From JAGTVG01 sp963820995 (GTDB lineage Bacteria > Bacteroidota > Bacteroidia > Cytophagales > Cyclobacteriaceae), in assembly GCA_963820995.1 (NCBI GenBank), contig CAWGCL010000015.1:1-64000 (forward strand): DNA of 64,000 bases. The letters run 5' to 3'. Every line of letters begins with the position of its first letter. The first letter of the stretch is position 1. Position numbers and translations under genes: made by a program. The notes beneath the pieces were generated by a model. The model was given only the letters and a program-made list of their open reading frames with translations. It did not search any database and had not been told where the DNA came from. Shown piece by piece: positions 55,189-64,000 of the stretch.

Positions 55189-57573
55189 ATGAATTTTCGA
55201 AATCGTATAATATTATTTTCTTCTGTTTTACTAGGAGTCGTCGGAGTAATTTTACTCTATAATAAGCTATTAATCCGCCAAAATTCATTGGAAGAACAGG
55301 TTAATTTGGATGATGGTTATGTAGGATCACGTAGTTGCCGGGAATGTCATGAACGTTTTTATGACCTTTGGTCTCCATCCCACCACGGAAAGGCCATGCA
55401 GCCGGTAGCAGATGTGCTGTTAAATGAAAACTTACAATTGCCAGAACTTGCCAAAAAAGTTGGAGACAGTTGGTTTGAGATCTTCCTGGAGCCTAATGCA
55501 CTATTCATGATTGAACGTTCGAATCAGGAGGCAAAGGAAGAAATAAATAGATATGAAGCAAAATGGGCCCTTGGCGGGAGGAATATTTATTACTTTCTTA
55601 CTCCATTTGGCGGCGGGAAGTTACAGACCATGCCCCTTGCATATGATATCAATAGAAAGGAGTGGTATAGTAATCCAGAAAGTGCAGTTCGACACTTTGT
55701 CGATAATATTTCATCAGATGAAGAAGTTGATTGGAAACATTCATTATACACATTCAATACCACCTGCCACAGTTGTCATGTAAGTCAGCTAAACAAGAAT
55801 TACGATGTAAGTTCGAATACATACCACACTACCTGGAAAGAACCTGGAATAAATTGCGAAACATGTCATGGCCCCTGTGAGGAGCATATCCTTGTATGCA
55901 GGGAGGCAAAAGAAAGAGATGAAATCCCGGAAGATTTAAAGATAATCCAGGCCAAGGATTTTACGTCCGAGCAGCATAATTCTTCCTGTGCTTCATGCCA
56001 TGCTAAGGGAATGCCTTTAACGCAAGCCTATAATCCAGGAGAACCATTTTTTCAACATTTTAATCTTATAACCCTTGAGAGTCCGGATTACTATCCGGAC
56101 GGACGCGATTTGGGAGAGAATTATACCATGACAAGCTGGTATCAAAGTTCATGTGTCAGCAACAGCGATTTGCATTGTGTTACCTGTCATACCTCCAGTG
56201 GCAGATATCGTTATAAAAATAATGACAATGAGATTTGTGTAAAATGCCATCGGGATCATGTTGAAAATTTTGAAACACATTCACACCATAAGACCGAAGA
56301 TAGCTTAACATGCGTTTCCTGCCATATGCCAAAAACAGAGTTTGCCAGAATGACCAGAAGCGATCACTCCATGCAACCTCCCACACCTGCTACTACTATC
56401 GAATTTGGTTCCCCAAATGCATGCAACATTTGCCATGTTGAGGAAGATGCAAGTTGGTCCAATAAACATGTAACTGAATGGCATGGGAATTATCAGGATG
56501 AAGCACTAGTAAATGCCCGATTAATCTACAAAGGCAGGAATGGCCAATTTCAAAATATGCAACAGATGTTAGCCATGATCAATAACCAGGACATTGATAT
56601 CATTTTCAGAAACTCTATGATCCGGATCCTGATGATCCAAATCAATGAAAAAAATGAACATCACTTTTTCAAGGCTCTGAAAGATGATTCACCATTGATT
56701 CGGGCCTCGGCGGCCGAGGGTTTAGGATTTAGAATTAATGAAGAATCAAAAAAGGCCTTATTAAATGCAGTACAGGATAGTGTTTTGATTGTCCGCAACA
56801 GAGCCTCTTCGTCATTGGTTTCATATCCGAAAAATATGTTCTCACAGGAAGAATGGAGTATTGTTGAAAACAATTTCAAGGAGTATGAAGAGTATCTTTT
56901 GGCGAATCCCGATACTTGGTCTGCCCATTATAACCTGGGTAATTATTATCAGGGGAGAGGCATGCATCAAGAAGCCATCAAAAGCTATGATAAGGCTGTT
57001 GAGTTGGAAGATGAAGTCGTCATGCCATTGGTAAATTCTGCGATGGCTTATAGTGTATTAGGCAATAATATATCAGCTGAAGAAAAACTAAAAAAAGCAT
57101 TAGAGGTTGATCCCGAGAACTCTGTGGCCAATTTAAACTACGGATTATTACTGGCGCAGACACAGCGATTTGACCAGGCCAAAACGCATTTGATCCGGGC
57201 GCTTGATAGCGATTCAACCCTTTCAGCCGCTGCCTATAATTTAGCAGTGATAACTTCCCAATCTAATCTAGCTGAAGCATTGAAATATATATCCATAGCA
57301 CACCAGGTGGATCCGGAAAATGCTAAATATGCCTATACGTTTGCATTCTATTCCTATCAAAACGGAAACAAGCAAAAAGCTATTACGACTTTGCTGGATT
57401 TGATGGAAAGATATCCTGAGTATATCGATGCGTACTTGTTTCTGGGAAATATTTATGAAGAGGCCAAGAACACAAAAGCAGCAATTGGTATATATGAAAA
57501 GGCGACTAAAATTGAAAGTATTCCTGAAGAGTATCGCCGGAATATTCAAATTAAAGCTAATTCACTGAAGTAA
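55189..57573 (+). CDS. Octaheme c-type cytochrome with HEAT and TPR repeats
   Basis: This 794-residue periplasmic protein is anchored by an N-terminal helix (about 7-26). I count eight CxxCH haem-binding motifs: CRECH, CHSCH, CETCH, CASCH, CVTCH, CVKCH, CVSCH and CNICH (all within about residues 50-415). The order resembles cytochrome c554/multihaem family proteins. The middle part (about 440-555) has HEAT-like helices (SPLIRASAAEGLGFRINEES), and the C-terminal part has TPR repeats (AHYNLGNYYQGRGMHQEAIK, ANLNYGLLLAQTQRFDQAKT). It should carry electrons or bind a partner in the periplasm; no oxidoreductase is adjacent. Intact, and flanked by recombinase remnants. Confidence 0.9.
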   Translation: MNFRNRIILFSSVLLGVVGVILLYNKLLIRQNSLEEQVNLDDGYVGSRSCRECHERFYDLWSPSHHGKAMQPVADVLLNENLQLPELAKKVGDSWFEIFLEPNALFMIERSNQEAKEEINRYEAKWALGGRNIYYFLTPFGGGKLQTMPLAYDINRKEWYSNPESAVRHFVDNISSDEEVDWKHSLYTFNTTCHSCHVSQLNKNYDVSSNTYHTTWKEPGINCETCHGPCEEHILVCREAKERDEIPEDLKIIQAKDFTSEQHNSSCASCHAKGMPLTQAYNPGEPFFQHFNLITLESPDYYPDGRDLGENYTMTSWYQSSCVSNSDLHCVTCHTSSGRYRYKNNDNEICVKCHRDHVENFETHSHHKTEDSLTCVSCHMPKTEFARMTRSDHSMQPPTPATTIEFGSPNACNICHVEEDASWSNKHVTEWHGNYQDEALVNARLIYKGRNGQFQNMQQMLAMINNQDIDIIFRNSMIRILMIQINEKNEHHFFKALKDDSPLIRASAAEGLGFRINEESKKALLNAVQDSVLIVRNRASSSLVSYPKNMFSQEEWSIVENNFKEYEEYLLANPDTWSAHYNLGNYYQGRGMHQEAIKSYDKAVELEDEVVMPLVNSAMAYSVLGNNISAEEKLKKALEVDPENSVANLNYGLLLAQTQRFDQAKTHLIRALDSDSTLSAAAYNLAVITSQSNLAEALKYISIAHQVDPENAKYAYTFAFYSYQNGNKQKAITTLLDLMERYPEYIDAYLFLGNIYEEAKNTKAAIGIYEKATKIESIPEEYRRNIQIKANSLK

Positions 57574-57615
57574 CAAAACATTTTTAATTTTTGAAAAAAA
57601 ACTACCAAAAGATGA

Positions 57616-58230
57616 AAAAGGAAGCTAGACAACAAACATGAAGAAGATCCAAAGCAAGCTGCAGCATTTCGTTATGCTGCTGAGAAGTATCTTGCTGGAG
57701 ACTGTCTTCATGATGTCGCATTGGAATTAAAGCATGATCCTAAATTTGGTATATCAATTGGATATGATCGTTTATTAAAAAATCTTAAAACAGCTGATCG
57801 AAATGAATGGGTGATAAATTTCAAAAGTGGTCCATTTACATTTAAAATCCCACCGATTTTGAATCCTAGACTTGCCGAACAAATCCGCAACCAAGCTAAA
57901 ATACGCAAGGGCAAGCGCACAGATTTAAAGCCTAAATATTTGCTAAATGGGGGACTGTTTCGATGTCAAAAGTGTGGAAAAACTTTTTATGGAACAATCC
58001 ATGGAGGTGTCAGGCAATACGAACACTACACTTTTAGGGATAAGTACAGCACTGCAAAGTTTTGTTGCCGCATAAAGGCTAAACCGTTCGAAAATGCTAT
58101 ATTAGAAACCATTTTTCAATATTTCTTTGATAAACCTAAATTTGATAAGGCGATTGAACAAAATTTGAAGCCAACCGAAAAGCGAAAAGAATTGGAACGC
58201 AAATATGGAGATGATAAAGAAAAATTGTGA
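57616..58230 (+). pseudogene. Large serine recombinase remnant (recombinase domain and zinc ribbon)
   Basis: Open from 57616 without an obvious start: EEDPKQAAAFRYAAEKYLAG is typical of the recombinase domain, followed by a zinc ribbon (LFRCQKCGKTFYGT, then KFCCRIKAK) and a charged coiled-coil beginning (PTEKRKELERKYGDDKEKL). The N-terminal resolvase domain with the catalytic Ser is missing and the C-terminus is truncated. It is therefore a non-functional relic of a phage- or transposon-type integrase. Confidence 0.75.
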
Positions 58231-58265
58231 AATACGTACCTGATCAGAGGGGATTACTAGTGCTT

Positions 58266-58748
58266 TTAACGGATCCTGTCCACTGACCTGACAAGCTTTT
58301 CATCCCTTCGGATATACCGGTTTGCAATAGAGTTCAATATTAAGGCAATAGCAGGCATAAACAGGCCCAGCTTATATTCACCGAGAATATTTGGTAATAC
58401 CTCACTTTGTGCTTTGTAGGTAAGATATACTAAATACACCAGAGCTCCGGTCATCAAAAGAGAATTTAAAGTACCTAACTTGATCTGGGTAAGCCGGTTT
58501 TTGTATTTGAATATCTCGATCCAGGAAATTATAACTGTCAAGGCTGCAACACCCCCGCTGTAAGCATAGGGAAGATAAATATATTGTAATCCGGATTCTG
58601 TGTTCGCCTGATGTAACATGAAGGTTGAAAATACCTTGTACATTTCTCCGCTTGCAGGATCCAACTTCAACCATACTGGTATGAATAGAAATAAAATCAT
58701 GCAAACAGATGACAGCAAAAGAAAGATACTTTGTATTCGTTGGATCAT
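58266..58748 (-). CDS. DUF4293 family membrane protein
   Basis: This 160-residue protein has four membrane helices (SIFLLLSSVCMILFLFIPVW at the N-terminus; GGVAALTVIISW; LLMTGALVYLVYLTY; LFMPAIALILNSIANRYI) and a short basic tail (RRDEKLVRSVDRIR). This matches the DUF4293 family, which occurs in Bacteroidota, often next to truA as here (divergent). Function unknown. Confidence 0.85.
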   Translation of the reverse strand: MIQRIQSIFLLLSSVCMILFLFIPVWLKLDPASGEMYKVFSTFMLHQANTESGLQYIYLPYAYSGGVAALTVIISWIEIFKYKNRLTQIKLGTLNSLLMTGALVYLVYLTYKAQSEVLPNILGEYKLGLFMPAIALILNSIANRYIRRDEKLVRSVDRIR

Positions 58749-58834
58749 TTGATTATCAATTTTTTGACAAAATTAATCATGCAATTAAAAAAATCTTAAC
58801 ATTCTTCATCTTTTTACTAGTTTTGAATTAAAGC

Positions 58835-58842
58835 TATCTTTG
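58835..58842 (+). promoter_or_regulatory. Possible -7 box of truA
   Basis: TATCTTTG matches TAnnTTTG and lies 18 bases before the start codon. The -33 region is T-rich without a clean TTTG at the expected distance. Confidence 0.4.
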
Positions 58843-58860
58843 TTTTTCTAATCAATTTGA

Positions 58861-59619
58861 ATGGCTAGGTATTTTATAGAGTTGTCTTATAAAGGGACCA
58901 ATTATCATGGATGGCAGATCCAAAAAAATGCAACTGGAGTTCAGCAATTGTTGAACAAGGCTTTAAGTCTGAAGACAAGTAGTGATATTGAAACCATCGG
59001 AAGTGGTCGAACAGATAAAGGGGTGCATGCATTACAACAATTTGCTCATTTTGATATTTCCAAAGGGATAAACGAAGAACATCTGGCCTTTCAACTAAAC
59101 CGCGTTTTATCAAACGACATTGTTATAAAAAGGATCTTTGAGGTGAATCCGGAAGCACATGCAAGATTTGACGCCGTTTCCAGAAGCTATCAATATAAGA
59201 TTAACCGTTTAAAGAACCCGTTTCTGATTGATACTTCTTATTATCGAAGGGGGGACCTGGATCTTAGCCTGATGAACCAGGCCGCTGGATTACTTATGGG
59301 AACACAGGATTTTGAAAGTTTCAGTAAGGTAAAAACAGATGTGAACCATTTCCGTTGTACAATCACAAGATCGGAATGGATAGAGGAGGATGATAAAATT
59401 TATTATTATGTAACGGCAGATCGATTTTTACGGGGGATGGTACGTACTTTAGTAGGAACAATGCTGGATATTGGAACCGGGCAAACAAGTTTGGAAGATT
59501 TAAAAAGGATCATTGCAAGCCTCGATAGACAAAAGGCTGGTAGAGCAGTGCCGGCACATGGATTGTATTTGACTGAGGTAAAATATCCTTCAGATATATT
59601 TATAAACGAACGACCTTGA
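58861..59619 (+). CDS. truA: tRNA pseudouridine synthase A
   Basis: Makes pseudouridine at positions 38-40 of the tRNA anticodon arm. The 252 residues are normal length. It has YKGTNYHGWQIQ, the catalytic Asp in SGRTDKGVHAL, RFDAVSRSYQY and the C-terminal FLRGMVRTLVGTMLDIG and VPAHGLYLTEVKY. The stop overlaps the TTG start of the ABC transporter gene, so the two are cotranscribed. Confidence 0.96.
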   Translation: MARYFIELSYKGTNYHGWQIQKNATGVQQLLNKALSLKTSSDIETIGSGRTDKGVHALQQFAHFDISKGINEEHLAFQLNRVLSNDIVIKRIFEVNPEAHARFDAVSRSYQYKINRLKNPFLIDTSYYRRGDLDLSLMNQAAGLLMGTQDFESFSKVKTDVNHFRCTITRSEWIEEDDKIYYYVTADRFLRGMVRTLVGTMLDIGTGQTSLEDLKRIIASLDRQKAGRAVPAHGLYLTEVKYPSDIFINERP

Positions 59620-61376
59620 CAAAAGAAAGTTTAAAGGGAAATATCATTGATTTGAGAGTGCTGAAGAGACTTCTTCAGTATGTAAAGCCCTATAGATGGA
59701 CTTTCCTCATCCTAATATTGTTGACCATTCTGCTGGCAACCTTAGGCCCCCTCAGGCCTTATCTTGTGGGTATTACTATTGATAATAATATTGCAACTGG
59801 CGATTATCCTGGATTATTGATGATGGTTGGGATCATTTTTGGCTTACTTCTGCTGCAGTCCCTTGTCCAGTATGCTCATACTTTTCTATCTGACTGGCTT
59901 GGTCAGCATGTTATTAGAGATATCAGAATAAAGCTCTACCGGCATTTACTAGGTCTTAAACTTCAGTTTTTTGATAGAACACCTATTGGCCGGCTGGTGA
60001 CAAGAAATGTTTCTGATATCGAAACCCTCGCCGATGTGTTCAGCCAGGGCCTGGCGGCTATGCTGGGTGACTTGCTTCAATTGGTTGTAATCCTTGCCAT
60101 AATGTTCTACACCGACTGGCGGATGACACTGATCAGTCTTTCAACACTGCCATTATTAATAATAAGTACCTATGTATTTAAAGAAAAGATAAAGTCGGCC
60201 TTCAATGAAGTTCGTAATGCGGTGGCCAATCTCAATTCTTTTGTCCAGGAACATATAACAGGGATGAGTATTGTCCAGATATTTAACAGTGAAGATAGAG
60301 AATTCAAAAAATTTAAGAAGATCAATAATGAACACAAGAAAGCGAATCTAAGATCAGTGCTCTATTATTCAATTTATTACCCTGTCGCTGAAGTTATTCA
60401 GGCAATAGGGATCGGGTTGCTGGTATGGTACGGTGCAAAAGGGGTTATCGCGGAATTTACATCGATAGGCGTGCTAATTGCTTTCATCATGTATATTCAG
60501 ATGTTCTTCAGGCCGATAAGGATGATAGCCGACCGGTTTAATACTTTACAACTAGGCATAGTAAGTACGTCAAGAATTATCAAATTATTGGACAGCAAGG
60601 ATCATATTGCTGATAATGGAAATATCGTACCAGGGCATTTCAAAGGAGAAGTGGAGTTCAAAAATGTATGGTTTGCCTATGATGAAGAAAATTACGTATT
60701 GAAAGATATCTCCTTCAGTGCCCACCATGGGGAATCTATCGCGTTAGTAGGGGCTACTGGAGCCGGCAAGAGTTCTGTGATAAATATTTTATCAAGATTT
60801 TACGAGATTAATGAGGGATCGATTTATGTGGATGGTATTAATATTAAAGAGTATGATCTTCAGGCCCTGAGACGCAACATTGGTGTGGTCTTGCAAGATG
60901 TGTTTTTGTTTTCCGGATCGATAAGAGAAAATATAACCCTTGGCAAGACCGATATCACAGAAAGCCAGATCCTGGATGCTGCTGAACTGGTGGGGGCACT
61001 TGGTTTTATAGAGAAACTACCCGGCGGGCTGGATTATGATGTGATGGAAAGAGGTGCGACACTTTCTGTTGGACAAAGGCAACTTATATCATTTATCAGG
61101 GCCATGGTGTATGATCCTCAGATTATTGTTCTTGATGAGGCGACATCCTCTGTGGATACGGAGACAGAAACTATGATCCAGGCAGCAATTGAAAAAGTAT
61201 TAAAAGGAAGAACTTCAATCGTTATTGCACACAGGTTGTCTACAATCCAACGTGCAGATAAGATACTTGTATTCGACAAAGGGGAGATAAAGGAAGCTGG
61301 CAATCATCAGGAACTGCTATCCAAAAATGGGTTTTATACCTATTTGTATAATGTTCAATACAAAGAACTGGTATAA
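59616..61376 (+). CDS. ABC exporter (MsbA-like permease/ATPase fusion)
   Basis: This 586-residue half-transporter acts as a homo- or heterodimer. The transmembrane domain (about 25-310, six helices; FFDRTPIGRLVTRNVSDIE, QEHITGMSIVQIF) is followed by the ATPase with Walker A GATGAGKSSV, the Q-loop in NIGVVLQDVFLFSGS, signature LSVGQRQL (a variant of LSGGQ), Walker B IIVLDEATSS and His switch IVIAHRLST. It starts with TTG overlapping the truA stop. Substrate unknown (lipid or drug export is typical of the family). Confidence 0.93.
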   Translation: MTKESLKGNIIDLRVLKRLLQYVKPYRWTFLILILLTILLATLGPLRPYLVGITIDNNIATGDYPGLLMMVGIIFGLLLLQSLVQYAHTFLSDWLGQHVIRDIRIKLYRHLLGLKLQFFDRTPIGRLVTRNVSDIETLADVFSQGLAAMLGDLLQLVVILAIMFYTDWRMTLISLSTLPLLIISTYVFKEKIKSAFNEVRNAVANLNSFVQEHITGMSIVQIFNSEDREFKKFKKINNEHKKANLRSVLYYSIYYPVAEVIQAIGIGLLVWYGAKGVIAEFTSIGVLIAFIMYIQMFFRPIRMIADRFNTLQLGIVSTSRIIKLLDSKDHIADNGNIVPGHFKGEVEFKNVWFAYDEENYVLKDISFSAHHGESIALVGATGAGKSSVINILSRFYEINEGSIYVDGINIKEYDLQALRRNIGVVLQDVFLFSGSIRENITLGKTDITESQILDAAELVGALGFIEKLPGGLDYDVMERGATLSVGQRQLISFIRAMVYDPQIIVLDEATSSVDTETETMIQAAIEKVLKGRTSIVIAHRLSTIQRADKILVFDKGEIKEAGNHQELLSKNGFYTYLYNVQYKELV

Positions 61377-61377
61377 G

Positions 61378-61902
61378 ATGAGAAGACCTTATATGTTTAT
61401 CGCCTTTGCTTTGATCATAACTAGCCTGTTGATATTGTATGACCATTTAGGCGGATTTAATGACCCGGTATTATCATATGAACCGGTTAAGGAATATAAC
61501 TTTTCAGGAAATTTTTTCCATGGCAAAACCTCAGATCCTTCATTGGAAGAACTTTTCAGCGAAATGAGATTTGTCAAAAACAGTGAAAAACTAAGCGGAC
61601 CATTGGTAATGATATGGTATGAAGTACCCGAAAGTTCGAAAGATTCCATACGCTTATTTGTCGGGCTTGAGATCATGCCAGAAGAACATTTCCCTGATGA
61701 TCTTGATTCTATGCATCTTGAAATGAGAGGGGTTATTAGAGCAGCTATTAAAAAGCACGCCAGTGTTATGCCGAACCCTTTGGTGATCATAGATCAAATT
61801 AATAAATATGCTGAGGAGCACCAGTATAAATTGCAAAACCTGGTGATTGACAAGTACTTATCGGACTCCCTTGTTTACACTGAAATACCCCTTGAATTCT
61901 GA
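61378..61902 (+). CDS. Membrane-anchored protein, possibly GyrI-like domain
   Basis: This 174-residue protein starts at the ATG at 61378, one base after the ABC transporter stop. An N-terminal membrane helix (YMFIAFALIITSLLILYDHL) precedes a domain with SGPLVMIWYEVPESSKDS, RLFVGLEIMPEEHFPDD and a helix with PLVIIDQINKYAEEHQYK. The layout recalls GyrI/effector-binding-like domains (strand-helix-strand repeats), but this is weak. Probably cotranscribed with truA and the exporter. Confidence 0.55.
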   Translation: MRRPYMFIAFALIITSLLILYDHLGGFNDPVLSYEPVKEYNFSGNFFHGKTSDPSLEELFSEMRFVKNSEKLSGPLVMIWYEVPESSKDSIRLFVGLEIMPEEHFPDDLDSMHLEMRGVIRAAIKKHASVMPNPLVIIDQINKYAEEHQYKLQNLVIDKYLSDSLVYTEIPLEF

Positions 61903-61956
61903 TTTTCCTCCGGAATGGAAGCGGGCATAAAATGAGGTCATATTTATGTAAACGAA

Positions 61957-61988
61957 TTTGTTCTAATAGATTAATACGTATACTTTTG
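61957..61988 (+). promoter_or_regulatory. Predicted promoter of the PurF-like gene
   Basis: TTTG (61957-61960), a 20-base gap and TACTTTTG (61981-61988) fit the Bacteroidota consensus well. The start codon lies 19 bases downstream of the -7 box. Confidence 0.7.
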
Positions 61989-62006
61989 CACCTTAGGAAA
62001 AAGTAG

Positions 62007-63893
62007 ATGAGCGATAAAATAAAACACGAATGCGGGATCGCCCTCATTCGACTGCGGAAACCACTTAACTATTACATCGAAAAATACGGCACCCCAACAT
62101 ATGCAATGGGAAAATTGTACCTGCTTATGGAAAAGCAGCATAACAGAGGGCAGGATGGAGCAGGGGTCGCTAATATAAAAATAGATTTGAAACCTGGCCA
62201 CAGGTATATAAGCCGAATAAGATCTATTGAGAATCAACCCATAGCGGATATATTCAGAAAGATCTCAAAAAAGTATAAAAAAGGAGGCAAAAACAATAGC
62301 CAGAACTACTTTGATTCGCAATGGATGAAAGAAAATGTAGCCTTTACCGGGGAATTGTGGCTCGGTCATCTGCGCTATGGGACCCATGGGGTAAATTCGA
62401 TTGAAAATGTCCATCCTATGCTTCGTCAAAATAACTGGAGAAGCAGAAGCCTTGTTATTGCCGGTAATTTCAATATGACCAATGTCGATGAATTGTTCAA
62501 AAAACTTGTATCTATCGGACAACATCCCAAAGAAAAGGTTGATACGGTTACTGTAATGGAAAAGATAGGGCATTTCCTGGATCTTGAAAATCAGCAGATA
62601 TTTGACAAATACAAAGATAAATTTTCCAACCAGGAAATTACTGAACTGATTGAGAGCGAACTTGATATACAGCGTGTGCTGGAAAGGTCCTGTAAGGACT
62701 TTGACGGTGGATATGCTATGGCGGGATTAACGGGATATGGTGCCGCTTTTGTCGCAAGGGACCCAAACGGTATCCGGCCGGCTTATTATTATGCAGATGA
62801 TGAGGTCGTGGTAGTTACTTCTGAAAAACCACCTATAAAAACCGCTTTTGATGTAGAATACTCTGCAATCAAAGAGATACAACCCGGACATGCCCTGATT
62901 ATCGATAAGGATGGTAAATATAATGAGCACAAGTTTATTGAACCAAAAGAAAAATTGTCCTGCAGCTTCGAACGGATCTATTTTTCAAGGGGAACTGATC
63001 CGGACATATATGCTGAAAGAAAAACACTTGGCCGGCTTTTACTTCCACAGGTACTTAACGCCATTAACTATGATTTGAAAAATACTGTTTTTTCCTATAT
63101 CCCAAATACAGCAGAAACGGCGTTCCTTGGCCTTACTTCTGCACTTGAGGCTTTCCTTATTGGAAAACGTAAAGATGTATTTATTGATAATAAACCATTT
63201 CTTGATTCCAGGGAAGAACTGCTTGCCTTTAAACCGAGAATTGAAAAACTCGTGCTCAAAGATGTTAAAATGCGGACTTTTATCACTGATGATGAGCATC
63301 GGGATGATCTCGTAGGTCATGTTTATGATACAACTTATGAGGTAATAAGAAAAGATAAAGATTCTATAGTTGTTCTTGATGACTCCATAGTAAGGGGCAC
63401 AACTCTGGAGAGAAGCATTCTTACCCTCTTGGATAAGGTATCTCCAAAGAAAGTAGTTATTGTATCTTCTGCTCCACAAATCCGATATCCCGATTGTTAC
63501 GGTATCGATATGTCGAAATTGGGTGACTTCATCGCTTTCAGGGCGCTCATGGCTTTATTAAATGACAGGGATTATGATGATAAACTGGATGAAGTGTATG
63601 AAAAGGCAAAAGATTCGCTGACTAAGAATGATGCACCCAATCATCTTAAAGAACTATATGACCTGTTTACTGACGATGAGATTACAGAAAAAATCGCTGA
63701 GATTGTTACTCCAAAGCATATGAAATCCGAAGTTCAGATAGTCTATCAAACGGTTGAAAACCTGCACAAATCATGTCCGGCGCATCTTGGCGATTGGTAT
63801 TTTACAGGTAATTATCCCACACCTGGCGGGAATAATGTAGTAAACAAAGCGTTTATGAACTATATGGAAGGATTGACTGTTCGCGCTTATTGA
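62007..63893 (+). CDS. Long amidophosphoribosyltransferase (PurF-like)
   Basis: This 628-residue Ntn-type glutamine amidotransferase has the nucleophile Cys in HECGIALI (after an 8-residue pro-segment), QHNRGQDGAGV, GHLRYGTHG and GNFNMTN. It is fused to a phosphoribosyltransferase domain with the PRPP motif VVLDDSIVRGTT and SSAPQIRYPDCYGIDM. It should make phosphoribosylamine for purine synthesis or a related product. It is about 120 residues longer than usual PurF, with extra segments after the N-terminal domain (KKYKKGGKNN) and at the C-terminus. This long form is common beside a standard PurF in Bacteroidota. Own promoter upstream. Confidence 0.88.
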   Translation: MSDKIKHECGIALIRLRKPLNYYIEKYGTPTYAMGKLYLLMEKQHNRGQDGAGVANIKIDLKPGHRYISRIRSIENQPIADIFRKISKKYKKGGKNNSQNYFDSQWMKENVAFTGELWLGHLRYGTHGVNSIENVHPMLRQNNWRSRSLVIAGNFNMTNVDELFKKLVSIGQHPKEKVDTVTVMEKIGHFLDLENQQIFDKYKDKFSNQEITELIESELDIQRVLERSCKDFDGGYAMAGLTGYGAAFVARDPNGIRPAYYYADDEVVVVTSEKPPIKTAFDVEYSAIKEIQPGHALIIDKDGKYNEHKFIEPKEKLSCSFERIYFSRGTDPDIYAERKTLGRLLLPQVLNAINYDLKNTVFSYIPNTAETAFLGLTSALEAFLIGKRKDVFIDNKPFLDSREELLAFKPRIEKLVLKDVKMRTFITDDEHRDDLVGHVYDTTYEVIRKDKDSIVVLDDSIVRGTTLERSILTLLDKVSPKKVVIVSSAPQIRYPDCYGIDMSKLGDFIAFRALMALLNDRDYDDKLDEVYEKAKDSLTKNDAPNHLKELYDLFTDDEITEKIAEIVTPKHMKSEVQIVYQTVENLHKSCPAHLGDWYFTGNYPTPGGNNVVNKAFMNYMEGLTVRAY

Positions 63894-63913
63894 TCAGTGA
63901 TTCTGTTAATAGA

Positions 63914-64000
63914 TTAAACCGCGAAGCTTTCACCACATCCGCAAGTCCGGGAAGCATTTGGATTTACAAATTGAAATCCTTTTCCATTTAAACCATCTGA
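63914..64000 (-). CDS. IscA/HesB-type iron-sulfur carrier, C-terminal end (cut by window edge)
   Basis: The last 28 codons on the minus strand read SDGLNGKGFQFVNPNASRTC, then GCGESFAV and a stop at 63914-63916. The CGCGxSF motif with its two Cys ligands is the hallmark of A-type Fe-S carriers (IscA, ErpA, SufA). The N-terminal part lies beyond the window. Convergent with the PurF-like gene. Confidence 0.88.
   Translation of the reverse strand, partial: SDGLNGKGFQFVNPNASRTCGCGESFAV

Noticed and set aside
1..64000. CRISPR arrays and tRNA or rRNA genes
   Set aside because: I found no regularly spaced repeats of CRISPR type, and no cloverleaf or rRNA-like sequence while reading both strands. 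A covariance-model scan would be more sensitive.

Overview
The window looks like a chromosomal segment of a member of the Bacteroidota (Cytophagales- or Marinilabiliales-like; the exact lineage cannot be fixed from this sequence). The evidence is low GC, a SusC/SusD pair, two periplasmic-propeller hybrid sensor kinases, a BatA-type protein, FtsX/MacB permeases of the Bacteroidota type, DUF4199, DUF4293 and DUF1684 proteins, and promoters of the form TTTG-N18..20-TAnnTTTG.

Layout. Positions 1-19.9 kb are mostly core genes. They comprise a DUF4199 fragment, a dihydroorotase homologue without its metal ligands, a frameshifted BatA-like gene, two tandem frameshifted FtsX-type permeases and sucD. 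On the minus strand these are followed by rny-zapA-coiled coil-pheT, DUF1684, radC, rpsT, a TlpA-like thioredoxin and a class III cyclase/TPR protein preceded by the broken start of a second cyclase. Positions 20-38.6 kb form a nutrient-sensing region: susD and susC (with a G9 tract that breaks the C-terminus), a divergent giant sensor whose output is a nucleotide cyclase, an AbiE-type toxin-antitoxin pair, a second giant sensor with the usual AraC output, and three small secreted proteins. No glycosidase or protease accompanies susCD. A similar hairpin lies 110-117 bp before susC and before the second sensor. Positions 38.7-42.3 kb carry a GNAT protein, a possible Vsr remnant, a UMF1-type transporter and an SpmA/SpmB fusion.

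Positions 42.5-55.1 kb are mobile DNA. The plus-strand half holds a tyrosine integrase, HTH and small proteins, a primase-polymerase/helicase, an RNase HI and a TopoVI-A/Spo11-like TOPRIM protein. The minus-strand half holds a small regulator and hypothetical-gene operon and a lipoprotein. The halves converge on the most striking structure in the window: an inverted repeat with 340- and 339-bp arms (identical except for one single-base indel) around a 380-bp AT-rich, gene-free spacer. Repeated short motifs lie on its left side. I see no virion or conjugation genes, so a satellite-like or plasmid-like integrated element is the best guess, with the repeat as a possible replication or processing site. 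An IS481-type transposase remnant marks the right side, and a large serine recombinase remnant lies 2.5 kb further on.

Positions 55.2-64 kb return to chromosomal genes: an octaheme cytochrome c with HEAT/TPR repeats, DUF4293, truA, an ABC exporter, a small anchored protein, a long PurF-like protein and the end of an IscA-type gene.

A cross-cutting feature is about 22 single-base frameshifts, about 19 of them in the +1 direction and mostly at short homopolymers. They are confined to a few genes (BatA-like, both permeases, susC, integrase, primase, TopoVI-A-like), while the longest genes are intact. They may be real decay, uncorrected read errors in multi-copy sequences, or both.
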